In this document: positions 17,575 through 26,564 of the stretch, in pieces
Layout of the letters: every line of letters starts with the position of its first letter
Numbering within the stretch: the stretch's first letter is position 1
Source: Acidobacteriota bacterium
GTDB taxonomy: Bacteria; Acidobacteriota; Vicinamibacteria; Vicinamibacterales; UBA2999
Assembly: GCA_020851565.1 (NCBI GenBank)
Contig: JADZCN010000061.1
Coordinates: 1 to 41,523 of the forward strand
DNA length: 41,523 nt
Direction: 5' to 3'
Notes under the pieces: generated by a model
The model's database searches: none
Told to the model about the DNA's origin: nothing
The model's input: only the letters and a program-made list of their open reading frames with translations
Position numbers and translations under genes: made by a program

Positions 17575-17715
17575 GGGGTTCTGGGGTTCTGGGGTTCTGG
17601 GGTTCTGGGGTTCTCGGGTTCTCGGGTTCTCGGGTTCGCGGGTTCGGGGCCCGCTTCCCGGCGCGAAGGCCCTCCCGGCGCCAATCCCCTCCCGGCTCGC
17701 TTCTCCTCCCGGCAT
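17575..17715 (+). repeat. GGGGTTCT octamer array plus CCTCCCGG words in a divergent promoter region
   Basis: Five GGGGTTCT units are followed by CGGGTTCT variants up to about 17650, then by CCTCCCGG words (17669-17712). The first part has four or more G4 tracts with 4-nt spacers, a canonical G-quadruplex pattern on the plus strand. It separates two -10 elements of divergent genes. The same octamer, inverted, is at 39602-39678. Confidence 0.85.
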
Positions 17716-17718
17716 AAT
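17713..17718 (+). promoter_or_regulatory. -10 element CATAAT, leaderless start of the sulfite-oxidase-family gene
   Basis: CATAAT (five of six consensus bases) lies exactly 6 nt before ATG 17725. There is no Shine-Dalgarno and no -35 at the expected distance (17690-17695 reads TCCCGG). Confidence 0.55.
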
Positions 17719-17724
17719 GTCCCT

Positions 17725-18900
17725 ATGTCTTCCCGTCGCCGGTTCCTCCGTGCCAGCCTGGCGGCAGCCGGGGCGTGGACGTTCGATGCCGCCTCGGTGG
17801 CTCGACTGCTGGCCCAGCCCGAGTGCCAGGGGGCGCTGCCGGACGGCGAGCTCATCGGCACGCTGCCGCTGACGGGCGAGCGCCAGTGGCAGACTCCGTA
17901 CGGCGAGGTTCTGGGCGGGCCTGGCCTCGAGACCCGGGTCTTCACCGATCTCTCCCGGCTCGCGCCGGACAGGCTCATCACGCCGGCCAACGAGGTGTTC
18001 GTCCGCACGTCGGTGCCGCCGGGCGTCGAGGCGGCGCTCACAACCTGGGCCGTCCAGCTGACGAGGCCGGGTGGGACACGCCCGCTCGCCATCGACGCGC
18101 TTCGCCGCGCGGCGCGGCCGATGGGCGCCCACCTGATTGAGTGCGCGGGTAACAACAACCCGGACAATTTCGGGCTGCTGAGCGTCGCCGAGTGGACCGG
18201 TGTCCCGCTGGCCGAGGTGCTCATGGAAATGCCGGGCCGGGACGCCGCCTGGGGCGTCCTCGTGACCGGCGAAGATCACGAAGCCTCGGCGCGCTCGTCG
18301 GTTCCTGGCGCCAGCTGGGTGATCCCCCTGGCCGACCTCCCCCGGCTCGGCGCGTTCCTCGCCACGGAGATGAACGGGTCGCCGCTGACGCTGGACCACG
18401 GCGCCCCTGTGCGCCTGGTCGTCCCGGGCTGGTACGGCTGCGCGTGGATCAAGTGGGTCCGCGAGATCGCGCTCGTCGGGCCCGACGAGCCCGCCACGAC
18501 GCAGATGCTGGAGTTCTCGCGCCGCACGCACCAGGATGGCCTGCCCGCGCGGGCGCGCGACTACGAGGCGCCGGCCATCGACCTGGCCGCCACGCCCATC
18601 CGCGTCGAGCGCCGCCGCGTGAATGGCGCGATCCAGCACCACGTGATCGGCATCGTGTGGGGCGGCACGGCGCCCGTCTCGAGGCTGGAGATTCGCTTCA
18701 ACGTGCGGGATGCGTGGAAGCCGCTCGAGATCTGCCCGCCTCCCACGACCACGCGCGCGTGGTCCCTCTGGCACTACCGCTGGACACCCACCGAGCCGGG
18801 CATCTACAACATCGCGCTCAGGTGCCCCGACCCGTCCGTACGTACCCGCCGGCTCGACCTGTTCTTCTACACACGCAGGGTCAGGGTGGAGGAGCTCTGA
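17725..18900 (+). CDS. Tat-exported sulfite-oxidase-family molybdoenzyme (SoxC/SorA-like)
   Basis: A 391-residue protein with a twin-arginine signal (SSRRRFLRASLAAAGAW), an oxidoreductase molybdopterin-binding domain (about 60-270) and a C-terminal Mo-co dimerisation domain (about 280-390; GTAPVSRLEIRFNV, WSLWHYRWTPTEPG). The molybdenum-ligating cysteine is C140 in LIECAGNNNPDNFG, the pattern of sulfite oxidase and SoxC rather than of YedY. The expected role is periplasmic oxidation of sulfite or a related compound. No cytochrome c or heme subunit is adjacent, so the electron acceptor is unknown. MoaA, needed for its cofactor, is encoded 12 kb away. Start ATG 17725 is supported by the -10 element 6 nt upstream. 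Confidence 0.88.
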   Translation: MSSRRRFLRASLAAAGAWTFDAASVARLLAQPECQGALPDGELIGTLPLTGERQWQTPYGEVLGGPGLETRVFTDLSRLAPDRLITPANEVFVRTSVPPGVEAALTTWAVQLTRPGGTRPLAIDALRRAARPMGAHLIECAGNNNPDNFGLLSVAEWTGVPLAEVLMEMPGRDAAWGVLVTGEDHEASARSSVPGASWVIPLADLPRLGAFLATEMNGSPLTLDHGAPVRLVVPGWYGCAWIKWVREIALVGPDEPATTQMLEFSRRTHQDGLPARARDYEAPAIDLAATPIRVERRRVNGAIQHHVIGIVWGGTAPVSRLEIRFNVRDAWKPLEICPPPTTTRAWSLWHYRWTPTEPGIYNIALRCPDPSVRTRRLDLFFYTRRVRVEEL

Positions 18901-18913
18901 CCGGCGCGCTCAT

Positions 18914-19085
18914 TGATGATTGCCGATTGACGATCGGGTGATTCATCGGGCGATTGACGATTGCGGCATTGGGGCAATCAGATTGCGCCAATGCGTCATT
19001 GCGCCAATGACGCAATTCAATGGGCAGTGCCCCAATCGCTCAATCGACAATGAATCGCTCCATCACCAATCGGCAATCGTCAATG
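18914..19085. repeat. ATTG-word mirror repeat with perfect central hairpin
   Basis: The left arm starts GATTGCCGATTGACGATC and the right arm, read inverted, starts CATTGACGATTGCCGATTG, so the arms match over tens of bases with small changes. The centre is a perfect 10-bp stem, TGCGTCATTG (18992-19001) with CAATGACGCA (19005-19014), loop CGC. It fills the gap between convergent genes; the TPR gene's stop codon (19080-19082) lies within a repeat word. The word family is shared with 7185-7406. Confidence 0.9.
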
Positions 19086-20762
19086 GGCACGCCCCCGCAG
19101 CGCGCCCCTCGCCTCGGCCACCTCCGGCAGGTTGGGGTCTGCGTTGCGCCAGTTCTGCAGGAACTGCTCGTACGCCTTGCGGCTCCCCGCGGCGTCGCCG
19201 GCAGCGGCCTTCGCGCGGGCCAGGCCGATCACCGAGCGGCTGCGGTTCGGGGTCCGCCTCAGCGCCTTCTCGAACCACTCGATGGCGGCCTGCGCGCGCC
19301 CGGCCTCCAGGAGCAGCTCGCCGTAGAGCTCGTCGGCGCCCTTCACCGGGTAGGGGCGGCCAATCGGCTTCGGCATCCGTGCCTGCAAGGCGGTTGCGCG
19401 ATCCATCTCCGCGAACGCGTCGGCATGGCGGCCCTGCGCGAAGAGATGGATGGCCTGCATCTCGTAGAGCATGATCTCGGCCTGCTCGCGCAGCTCCGCG
19501 GGCTTGCCGGGCGCGGCCGCGATGCGGAGCTCCTGGATCACGGCCTCGACCCGGCCGCGATCCTTCAGCATCGCCGCGCTCATCCCCAGCGCGAAGAGCT
19601 CGTCGATGCCGTCGAAGCTGCCCTGCCCCCGCATTTCGCCCCAGCGCTCGCTCTCGATGATGTAGCGCGCGCGCATGGAACCACGATCGAGGCGGAGCGA
19701 CTCCACGCCGATCCCCCGCCCGATGGCGTCGGAGTAGTGATGCCCTCCGATCGCGTCGGTCGGCCGGGCCACCTTGAGGGCCTCGTCCACCAGCACCAGC
19801 GCGCCCGCCGCCTCGCGGAAGCGCCCCAGCTGCGTCCACTCGTAGTGCAGCCACGTGAGGCTGTGGAAGTCGCGCATGGTGTTGGGCAGGCCGCGCCGCG
19901 CGGCCCATTGCACCGAGGTGTCCCACGACGCCCGATCGGTGACGGCCGCCTCCTCCCAGTACCCGAGCTGCACGAAGGTGTGTGCCGGCATGTGCAGGGC
20001 GTGGCTCGCCGCGGGGGCGATCTTCGCGTAGGCCCGCGCCGCCGACAGCGCCTTCGGCGCCAGCGCCCCGTGGTCGTAGGCGTGGATGATGTAATGCGCG
20101 GCGCCGGGGTGCTGGGGATTCTTCCGGAACACGGCCTCCGCCATCGTTCCGGCCTTCTGGCGCTGCGGTACGGATTGATCCCCTCGGGGTAGCACCGACA
20201 GCAGGCTCAACGCGTAGAACAGCTGCGCCTCGTCATCCTCGGGATGCGCCGCGGCCAGTGTTCCCATGGCCTGCGAGTACTTCAAGTGGCGCGAGCGCGT
20301 ATCGCCCTCGCTGTAGAGGGCCTCCACCGCCGCCAGGTAGCCCTGCTCCCGCGCGGTCTTCGCCTTCGCCCGCCGTTCCGCGGGCGTGGCGCCCAGCTTG
20401 CGAAGCACGGCTCGGCCCTTGTCCGGCTCTTCCATGTACCAGAGCGGCTGGTCGAACGACAGCGCCTCGCCCCAGTACGCCAGCGCGAAGGCCGGATCGA
20501 CCTTCTGTGCCTCGCGGAAGGCGTCCATCGCGTCCTCGTAGCCGAAGCTGTGGAGCCAGGCCACGCCCCTCAGGAACGCCTGCTGGGCCGCCGGCGCTCC
20601 CGCGTTCGGGAAGGACACCGCGCCGAGCGAGGGGACGGCCGCGGGCGTCGAGGCGGCCGGACGCTGTGGCGCCGGACGGGACTTCGGGGGTGGTGCCTGG
20701 GCGACGAGCGACAGCACCGACAGGCCCACGCCAGCGGCGAGGGCGGAGGCGAAGCGGAGCAT
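19080..20762 (-). CDS. Secreted tetratricopeptide-repeat protein
   Basis: A 560-residue protein with a signal peptide (FASALAAGVGLSVLSLVAQ), a proline/alanine linker (about 23-45) and TPR-type helices: FLRGVAWLHSFGYEDAMDAFREAQKVDPAFALAYWGEAL, a central block (AAHYIIHAYDHGALAPKALSAARAYAKIAP; ASHALHMPAHTFVQLGYWEEA), and AIEWFEKALRRTPNRSRSVIGLARAKAAAGD near the C-terminus. The His-rich HALHMPAHTF stretch is conserved in a family of bacterial TPR proteins of unknown function. No enzyme domain is visible; it probably acts as a periplasmic scaffold. The gene follows the TonB receptor gene on the same strand, but a strong terminator lies between. Confidence 0.82.
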   Translation of the reverse strand: MLRFASALAAGVGLSVLSLVAQAPPPKSRPAPQRPAASTPAAVPSLGAVSFPNAGAPAAQQAFLRGVAWLHSFGYEDAMDAFREAQKVDPAFALAYWGEALSFDQPLWYMEEPDKGRAVLRKLGATPAERRAKAKTAREQGYLAAVEALYSEGDTRSRHLKYSQAMGTLAAAHPEDDEAQLFYALSLLSVLPRGDQSVPQRQKAGTMAEAVFRKNPQHPGAAHYIIHAYDHGALAPKALSAARAYAKIAPAASHALHMPAHTFVQLGYWEEAAVTDRASWDTSVQWAARRGLPNTMRDFHSLTWLHYEWTQLGRFREAAGALVLVDEALKVARPTDAIGGHHYSDAIGRGIGVESLRLDRGSMRARYIIESERWGEMRGQGSFDGIDELFALGMSAAMLKDRGRVEAVIQELRIAAAPGKPAELREQAEIMLYEMQAIHLFAQGRHADAFAEMDRATALQARMPKPIGRPYPVKGADELYGELLLEAGRAQAAIEWFEKALRRTPNRSRSVIGLARAKAAAGDAAGSRKAYEQFLQNWRNADPNLPEVAEARGALRGRAH

Positions 20763-20779
20763 CGGGGAAGGGTACTACA

Positions 20780-20958
20780 GGGGACTTGGGGTCTTGGGGT
20801 CTTGGGGTCTTGGGGTCTTGGGGTCTTGGGGTCTTGAAGGGTGTCCGAAAAGACAACGCCCGGGACCAGAGTGTTCTGGTCCCGGGCGTCGGCGGTGAAT
20901 CTCAGAAATCCCGAAGTCTCACGATCTCGAAGGCCTCAAGACCCCAAGACCTCAAGAC
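20780..20958. repeat. GGGGTCTT octamer mirror repeat around a terminator hairpin
   Basis: Six uninterrupted GGGGTCTT units (about 20788-20836) form the left arm, with G4 tracts spaced by 4 nt. The right arm (about 20932-20958) is a shorter inverse array, CTCAAGACCCCAAGACC. The perfect 15-bp hairpin at 20856-20889 is central. The array lies between the TonB receptor stop and the TPR gene start. Confidence 0.88.
20856..20889 (-). terminator. Intrinsic terminator of the TonB-dependent receptor gene
   Basis: A perfect 15-bp stem (20856-20870 with 20875-20889, GC-rich, loop of 4) is followed on the minus strand by TGTCTTTTC. It lies about 70 nt past the receptor's stop codon and should stop its transcript before the TPR gene. 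Confidence 0.75.
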
Positions 20959-20960
20959 CC

Positions 20961-23900
20961 TTAGAAGCTCATCCTGAACATCAGCTGCGTCAGGCGCATG
21001 AAGCCACGCTGCGTCGTGATGCGGCCGAAGGTGGCGGCGCCGTAGTTGATGTTCGGGCCTGCCGTCTTCACGGTGTTCGTGATGTTCAGCACCTCGTAGC
21101 GGATCTGGGCGCGGGCGCGGCCGCCGAGGCGGATGTCCTTGGTGGCCACGAAGTCCCAGTTGTTGCGGTGCGGCGTGCGCACGTCGTCGAGCGTGCGGGG
21201 CGCCGTGCCGAGCGTGAACAGCCCGGGGTTGCTGAACGCGTCCTGGTTCAGCCAGGTCCCGGAGTTCTGCGCCGTGAAGATGCGCTCCTCGCGGCCGCCG
21301 CCGGTAGCCGCGTCGGACCCGGTGAGGTTGGGACGCTGCATCAGGAAGAACGCGCCGCTCAGGTTGTTCGAGTTGCTCGCCGGCGCGATCGGGAAGCCGC
21401 TCTCGAACGCGATGATCGACGAGATGGTGATGTCGCCGAGGATGGCGGCAGCGGCCCCGCTGCTGGCCCAGCGCTTGCCCTCACCGAACGGCAGCTGGAC
21501 GATGGGCGAAAGCACCAGCTTGTGCGGCACGTCGAGGATGCTGGTGGCGTACTCGGCGCCCAGGTCATACGCGTTCTGCGCATTGCCGTTGACGGCCGAA
21601 TAGGTGTTCGTTTCAGCGTAGAAGTTGTCCTTCAGGCGCGACCACGTGTAGTTGATGCGGCCGCCCCATCCGTTGCTCATGCGCTTCTCGAACTTGAAGA
21701 TGGCCGCGTGGTACTGGCTGCGGCCAGCCGTGTGCTGGCGCATCAGGATGTTCAGGTACTGCGGGAAGGGCCGCAGCAGCTGCGCCCGCGAGATCGTCGG
21801 GCTGTTCACGTTCACGCCCTGGCCCTGGGGCAGGCCGAAGAACGGGTTCGGCACCTGCTGCTGCAGCGCGGAGCCCAGCGACAGGAAGCTCGGATCCAGC
21901 TGGTTGATGTTCACCGTGGCGTCGTTGGCGCCACCGAGGCTCGTGTCGCGAATCGTGGAGCCCGAGTACTCGAAGCCGACAGCCATGTTGCCCGGCAGCT
22001 CACGGTTGATGTCGAACGAGTACTGGTGGACGTAGGGGGCCTTGCGGTCCTGATCGATGAACTCGATCTGGCGGCCGACGCCCTCGAGGTAGCCCAAGGC
22101 GTTCCCGCGCGGCTGCACGACGCCGCTCGGGAACGGGTTGGTCAGCGACGTGGTCGGGAAGAACTGCCCCTGCTGGATGAAGGTGTCCTGGCTGTAGCCG
22201 ACCTGGCCGTAGTTGGCCGCGCCGACGAACTGGTAGGGCCAGGGCGCCCAGTAGAGCCCGTAGCCGCCGCGCATGACGGTCTTCGGGTTGGCCGAGTACA
22301 CCACGCCGAAGCGCGGCGAGATCTTGATGGCCGGCACGTCACCCTGCTCCGTGGGCGCGCCGTTCACGCCGGCGTACATCAGGCCGCCGCGCATGGGCTG
22401 TCCTGTCAGCGGGTTGACGATGTTGCCGACGGCGCCGCCGGGATTCACCTCGCGGTCGAAGCCCACGGTGAAGCGGTCCTCCGCTTCCCGGAGGCCGCTC
22501 TCGTACTCGAACCGGACGCCGCCGTTGACCGTCAGCTTGGAGTTGACGCGGAAGTCGTCCTGGATGTAGCCGCCGTAGTAGCGCAGGTAGTAGTCCGCCG
22601 GCGCCGACACGTTGATGCGGCTCAGGTTGTCCGGGTCACCCGAGGGGTAGCCAAGCAGCAGGGCCGCCATGGCATTGCCCGAGGGGTTCGCCCCGTTCAC
22701 GCCGTTCACGTTCGGGTTGGCCGACGTGTAGCGGCGGTCGAAGTTGAAGACGCCCGCGCCGCCCGAGAACGACTGCGTGTCGATGCCGATGGTCCGGAAG
22801 TCGCCGCCGAGCTTGACGGTGTGGCGCCCGATGAGCCGCGACAGTGTCGCGTTGGCCGCCCAGGAGTAGAGGTTGCGGTCCGACGGGTCGATCGCGCCGA
22901 AATCGAAGTAGTCGGTCGGGATCACGCGCGGGAACTTCTGCGTCTGGATGGCGCTGCCGAAGGCCGGATTGAAGCCGAGCGTCGCCGGGTCGAAGCCCAC
23001 CGACAGCGTGTCGTCGTCGCGGAACTGCGTCCAGCCGTAGCGGAGCGTCAGCACCGTGTTGCTGCTCGGGAGCCAGGTGTTGTTCAGCGACAGGACGTGG
23101 ACGCGGCGCCGCAGGACGTAGTCCGACCGGTCGATGAACGCGTTCGCATCCTTCTGCGGCACGACTTCGTTGCCGCAGGGCTCGTCCGTCTTGTTATAGA
23201 GGTAGAAGCCCGACAGCGACACCTTGTCGTTGATCCGGTGATCCACCTTGCCCGTGTACATCATCGCCCGGTCTTCGATGATCGGCTGGCTCTCGAAGTT
23301 CGCCAGGCCGTTGCTGCGGTCGGTCTGCGGGTCCGGCAGGTAGCTGAGCATGGCGCGCGCCACCGGGTTGATGCGGTTGGCGGGGATGACGTTGCCCGGG
23401 AAGGGCGTGCGGCCCACGCCGGTCGAGGGGTCGCCCGTCAGCGGATCGTAGATCACCACCAGGTTGCCGTTGGCGTCGGTGGACTGGGAGAAGTCGCCGT
23501 TCTTCTCGCGCGCAGTGGGCAGGCGCACCTGCGAGTTGCGCGTCGTCAGCGAGCCGTAGCCTTCCGTCCCGAACCAGAAGAAGGTGCGGTTGCGCACGAT
23601 CGGGCCGCCGAACCCGCCGCCGGCCGTGTGGAAGTAGGTGTCGGCCAGCGGCACACCCGCCTTCTCCGAGAAGTAGTTGTTGGCCGCGCCCCACCGCGGG
23701 CGGGTCTGATAGAAGCCGCTGCCCGCGAAGCTGTTCGTGCCCGAGCGCGTCGCGACGTTGAACGTGCCGCCACCGGTGCGGCCCGTCTCGGCGTCGTACT
23801 GGTGCACCTGCACGGCGACGTCGTCCAGGGCCTCGATGGTGGGGTTGGCCGACGCGCGGTTGCGGATGTCGCCCACCGGCACACCGTCAATCAGGTAGTT

Positions 23901-24476
23901 GTTGCCGCGGCGGGTGCCGCCGCCGAGCGACAGGAGCGACGCGTTGGTCTGGTCCTGCTGCCGGTTGAACTGCGGGTCGCCCGAGGCCACCACGGTGGGC
24001 AGCGTCACGGCGAAGAGGAACGCCGACCGGCCGCCGCTCGGCAGCGTCGAGAGCTGCTCGGTGCTGATCACGCCGCCACCCGTCGCGTTGGACGTGTCGA
24101 TGAGCGGCGCCGCGCCGGTGACCGTGATGGTCTCCTGCAGCTGGCCGACTTCGAGCGTGATGTCGAGCGTCACGAACTGCTGGGCAGCAATGCGAAGCCC
24201 CGTGTTCTCGAAGGTCTTGAAGCCCGCGAGCTCGGCTTTCACCGTATAAGTGCCCGGGGGCACGGCAGCAAAGTTGTACTGCCCTTCCTCGTTCGATACT
24301 GCATCACGGCTGGCGCCCGTTCCCTCGTTCAGCAGGGTGACGGTCACGCCCGGAATCACGCCGTTGGCATCTCTGACTGCGCCACGCAGGCCGCCAGTAA
24401 ACGTCTGCGCGGCCGCAGGACTCACGGCCACCAGCACCGCGAGCACAACGACCAGGTACTTCAAGGGGCTTCTCAT
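20961..24476 (-). CDS. TonB-dependent receptor, Oar-like, with carboxypeptidase-regulatory domain
   Basis: A 1171-residue outer-membrane protein. It has a signal peptide (YLVVVLAVLVAVSPAAAQ), a carboxypeptidase-regulatory-like beta domain (about 26-110; GGLRGAVRDANGVIPGVTVTLLNEGTGASR), a plug domain (about 120-250; LIDTSNATGGGVISTEQLSTLPSGGR, NYLIDGVPVGD) and a long barrel (about 260-1171) ending in RLTQLMFRMSF with a terminal phenylalanine. Oar-type receptors are expanded in Acidobacteriota and are thought to import large substrates or to export proteins; the ligand is unknown. Start ATG 24476 has GGAGG 7 nt upstream (24484-24488). An overlapping 1261-codon frame on the other strand is a GC-bias artefact. 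A promoter candidate lies at 24613-24642 and a terminator at 20856-20889. Confidence 0.92.
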   Translation of the reverse strand: MRSPLKYLVVVLAVLVAVSPAAAQTFTGGLRGAVRDANGVIPGVTVTLLNEGTGASRDAVSNEEGQYNFAAVPPGTYTVKAELAGFKTFENTGLRIAAQQFVTLDITLEVGQLQETITVTGAAPLIDTSNATGGGVISTEQLSTLPSGGRSAFLFAVTLPTVVASGDPQFNRQQDQTNASLLSLGGGTRRGNNYLIDGVPVGDIRNRASANPTIEALDDVAVQVHQYDAETGRTGGGTFNVATRSGTNSFAGSGFYQTRPRWGAANNYFSEKAGVPLADTYFHTAGGGFGGPIVRNRTFFWFGTEGYGSLTTRNSQVRLPTAREKNGDFSQSTDANGNLVVIYDPLTGDPSTGVGRTPFPGNVIPANRINPVARAMLSYLPDPQTDRSNGLANFESQPIIEDRAMMYTGKVDHRINDKVSLSGFYLYNKTDEPCGNEVVPQKDANAFIDRSDYVLRRRVHVLSLNNTWLPSSNTVLTLRYGWTQFRDDDTLSVGFDPATLGFNPAFGSAIQTQKFPRVIPTDYFDFGAIDPSDRNLYSWAANATLSRLIGRHTVKLGGDFRTIGIDTQSFSGGAGVFNFDRRYTSANPNVNGVNGANPSGNAMAALLLGYPSGDPDNLSRINVSAPADYYLRYYGGYIQDDFRVNSKLTVNGGVRFEYESGLREAEDRFTVGFDREVNPGGAVGNIVNPLTGQPMRGGLMYAGVNGAPTEQGDVPAIKISPRFGVVYSANPKTVMRGGYGLYWAPWPYQFVGAANYGQVGYSQDTFIQQGQFFPTTSLTNPFPSGVVQPRGNALGYLEGVGRQIEFIDQDRKAPYVHQYSFDINRELPGNMAVGFEYSGSTIRDTSLGGANDATVNINQLDPSFLSLGSALQQQVPNPFFGLPQGQGVNVNSPTISRAQLLRPFPQYLNILMRQHTAGRSQYHAAIFKFEKRMSNGWGGRINYTWSRLKDNFYAETNTYSAVNGNAQNAYDLGAEYATSILDVPHKLVLSPIVQLPFGEGKRWASSGAAAAILGDITISSIIAFESGFPIAPASNSNNLSGAFFLMQRPNLTGSDAATGGGREERIFTAQNSGTWLNQDAFSNPGLFTLGTAPRTLDDVRTPHRNNWDFVATKDIRLGGRARAQIRYEVLNITNTVKTAGPNINYGAATFGRITTQRGFMRLTQLMFRMSF

Positions 24477-24612
24477 TCTTGTTCCTCCACCAGCGCCGGT
24501 GCGCGGCACCCTTGCCACGCCAGGCAAAACGACGCGCCCAAAGAGGCGGGTGGCAGCCGCCCGCCCAGGGACCATCGCAAAGGGCTCGTCCAAGAACAAC
24601 GTGCCGCCGCGG

Positions 24613-24642
24613 AGTCTATGGCGTAAGCCGATGCTTTGGCAA
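24613..24642 (-). promoter_or_regulatory. Sigma-70-type promoter candidate for the TonB receptor
   Basis: On the minus strand TTGCCA (24642-24637; five of six consensus bases) is followed after 18 bp by TAGACT (24618-24613; four of six). It leaves a 5' leader of about 130 nt that can fold a GGCGGG/CCCGCC hairpin. It lies between ilvD and the receptor gene. Confidence 0.4.
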
Positions 24643-24666
24643 GGGGGCAAAGCCGCAAATTTTCGT

Positions 24667-26379
24667 TCAAGGAATTGGATCGGTGACGGCCCCCAGGCTG
24701 GCCGAACCGACCAGGCGTGCATATTTGGCGAGCACGCCGCGCGTGTAGCGCGGGCGCGGCGCCCGCCACGTCCGTCGGCGCGTCGCCAGCACTCGGGAGG
24801 GCACGTCGAGCGTCACCGTCCGCGCCACTGCGTCGATGACGATCCGGTCGCCGGTCCTCACGAGCGCGAGCGGCCCCCCCAGGGCGGCTTCAGGCGTGAT
24901 GTGCCCCACCACGAAGCCGTGCGTCCCGCCGCTGAACCGGCCGTCCGTGATGAGCGCCACCTCGGCCCCGAGACCGCGGCCCATGATCGCGCTGGTGGGA
25001 GCCAGCATCTCGCGCATCCCGGGCCCGCCACGCGGCCCCTCGTAGCGGATCACGATCACGTCGCCGCTGCGGATGCGGCCCGCGAGGATCGCCTCCAGCG
25101 CGCGCTCCTCGCGATCGAACACGCGGGCGCGGCCCTCGAAGCGCTCGCCCTCCTTCCCGCTGATCTTCGCCACGGCGCCCTCCGGCGCCAGGTTGCCGCG
25201 GAGGATGACCAGGTGGCTGTCCTTCTTGACCGGGGCCGCGAAGTCCATCACCACCCGCTGGCCGGCCGGATAGTCGGGCACGCCCGCCAGGTTCTCCGCC
25301 AGCGTGCGGCCCGTCACCGTCATCTCGCCACCGTGCAGCAGGCCGCGTTCGAGCAGCCGCTTCAGGAGCGGCGTGAGGCCGCCGATGCGCACCAGTTCGG
25401 CCATGCCGTGCGTCCCGCTCGGCTTCAGGTCTGCCAGCACCGGCACCCGCCGCCCGATGCGCGCGAAATCGTCGATGGTGAGCCGGACCCCCGCGGCGTG
25501 CGCGATGGCGAGCAGGTGCAGGACCGCGTTGGTGGACCCGCCCAGCGCGATGACCGTGGTGATGGCGTTCTCGAAGGCGCGCCGGGTCAGGATGTCGCGC
25601 GGGCGCAGGTTGCGCCGCAGCAGTTCCACCACCGCGGCACCTGCCCGCTCCGCGTCCGCCTTCTTGTCGTCGGAGATCGCCGCCTGCGCCGAGCTGTTGG
25701 GCAGGCTCAAGCCCAGGGCCTCGATGGCGGAGGCCATCGTGTTGGCGGTGTACATCCCGCCGCACGACCCGGCCCCCGGGCAGGCGTGTTGCTCGAGGTC
25801 GGCCAGCTCCGCATCCGAGAGCGTCCCCGCGGCGTGCTTCCCTACCGCCTCGAACACCGACACGATGTCGACCGCCTGCCCATGCCAGAGGCCAGGCATG
25901 ATCGTGCCCCCGTAGACGAACACGGCCGGGCGATTGAGCCGCGCCATGGCCATCACCATCGCGGGCATGTTCTTGTCGCAGCCACCGATGGCCATCAGGC
26001 CATCGAAGCCCTCGGCCCCCGTCACCGTCTCGATGGAGTCGGCAATCACCTCGCGCGACACCAGCGAGTACTTCATGCCCTCGGTGCCCATCGAGATCCC
26101 GTCGGACACCGTGATGGTGCCGAACATCACGGGCTTGCCGCCCGCGGCCGCCACGCCGTCCGAGGCGCGCCGCGCCAGGACGTCCAGATGCATGTTGCAG
26201 GGCGTCACCTGGCTCCACGCCGAGCAGACGCCCACCTGCGGCTTCGCGAAGTCCTCGCGCGTGAACCCGACGGCGTGCAGCATCGCGCGCCCCGGCGCGC
26301 GGGAGGGTCCGTCGAGGACGAGGGCGGAGTGGGGACGCGTGGAGGGAGGCTTCGAATCGGGCGGGCGACGGATGCGCAT
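24667..26379 (-). CDS. ilvD: Dihydroxy-acid dehydratase
   Basis: A 570-residue enzyme of branched-chain amino acid synthesis: it dehydrates 2,3-dihydroxy-isovalerate and 2,3-dihydroxy-3-methylvalerate to the 2-oxo acids. The three conserved iron-sulfur cysteines are present: C61 (TPCNMH), C134 (GGCDKNMPA) and C206 ([15 protein letters not shown]). The C-terminal signature [19 protein letters not shown] is intact. The three-cysteine set fits the 2Fe-2S plant-type enzymes. ATG 26379 is used; the frame also opens at GTG 26388 and neither start has a clear Shine-Dalgarno, though TAGTCT lies 9 nt before the ATG. No other ilv gene is nearby. Confidence 0.95.
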   Translation of the reverse strand: MRIRRPPDSKPPSTRPHSALVLDGPSRAPGRAMLHAVGFTREDFAKPQVGVCSAWSQVTPCNMHLDVLARRASDGVAAAGGKPVMFGTITVSDGISMGTEGMKYSLVSREVIADSIETVTGAEGFDGLMAIGGCDKNMPAMVMAMARLNRPAVFVYGGTIMPGLWHGQAVDIVSVFEAVGKHAAGTLSDAELADLEQHACPGAGSCGGMYTANTMASAIEALGLSLPNSSAQAAISDDKKADAERAGAAVVELLRRNLRPRDILTRRAFENAITTVIALGGSTNAVLHLLAIAHAAGVRLTIDDFARIGRRVPVLADLKPSGTHGMAELVRIGGLTPLLKRLLERGLLHGGEMTVTGRTLAENLAGVPDYPAGQRVVMDFAAPVKKDSHLVILRGNLAPEGAVAKISGKEGERFEGRARVFDREERALEAILAGRIRSGDVIVIRYEGPRGGPGMREMLAPTSAIMGRGLGAEVALITDGRFSGGTHGFVVGHITPEAALGGPLALVRTGDRIVIDAVARTVTLDVPSRVLATRRRTWRAPRPRYTRGVLAKYARLVGSASLGAVTDPIP

Positions 26380-26564
26380 GTGGGCCACAGACTACGGGGT
26401 GCGGGGGGCACGGTGCAAGGTGCGCGGCGAGCCGGCCGACCGAGGGGTGCCGCAAACCCGTCATCGCGCTGACGGAACTTCGCCGTTTCATCGAACAGAG
26501 GTAGACTCTGGCCGGCAGGCGGCCGGGTACTCGGCTTGCAGACGCTGTCAGAGGAGACACGACC

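Noticed and set aside
17575..17650. Chromosome-end telomere repeat
   Set aside because: The octamer array is internal, flanked by genes on both sides; only the G-quadruplex similarity is retained as a finding.
20841..24626. 1261-codon open frame on the plus strand
   Set aside because: It lies wholly opposite the TonB-dependent receptor gene; Arg/Val/Ala/His-rich composition and lack of any domain mark it as an antisense artefact of high GC content.
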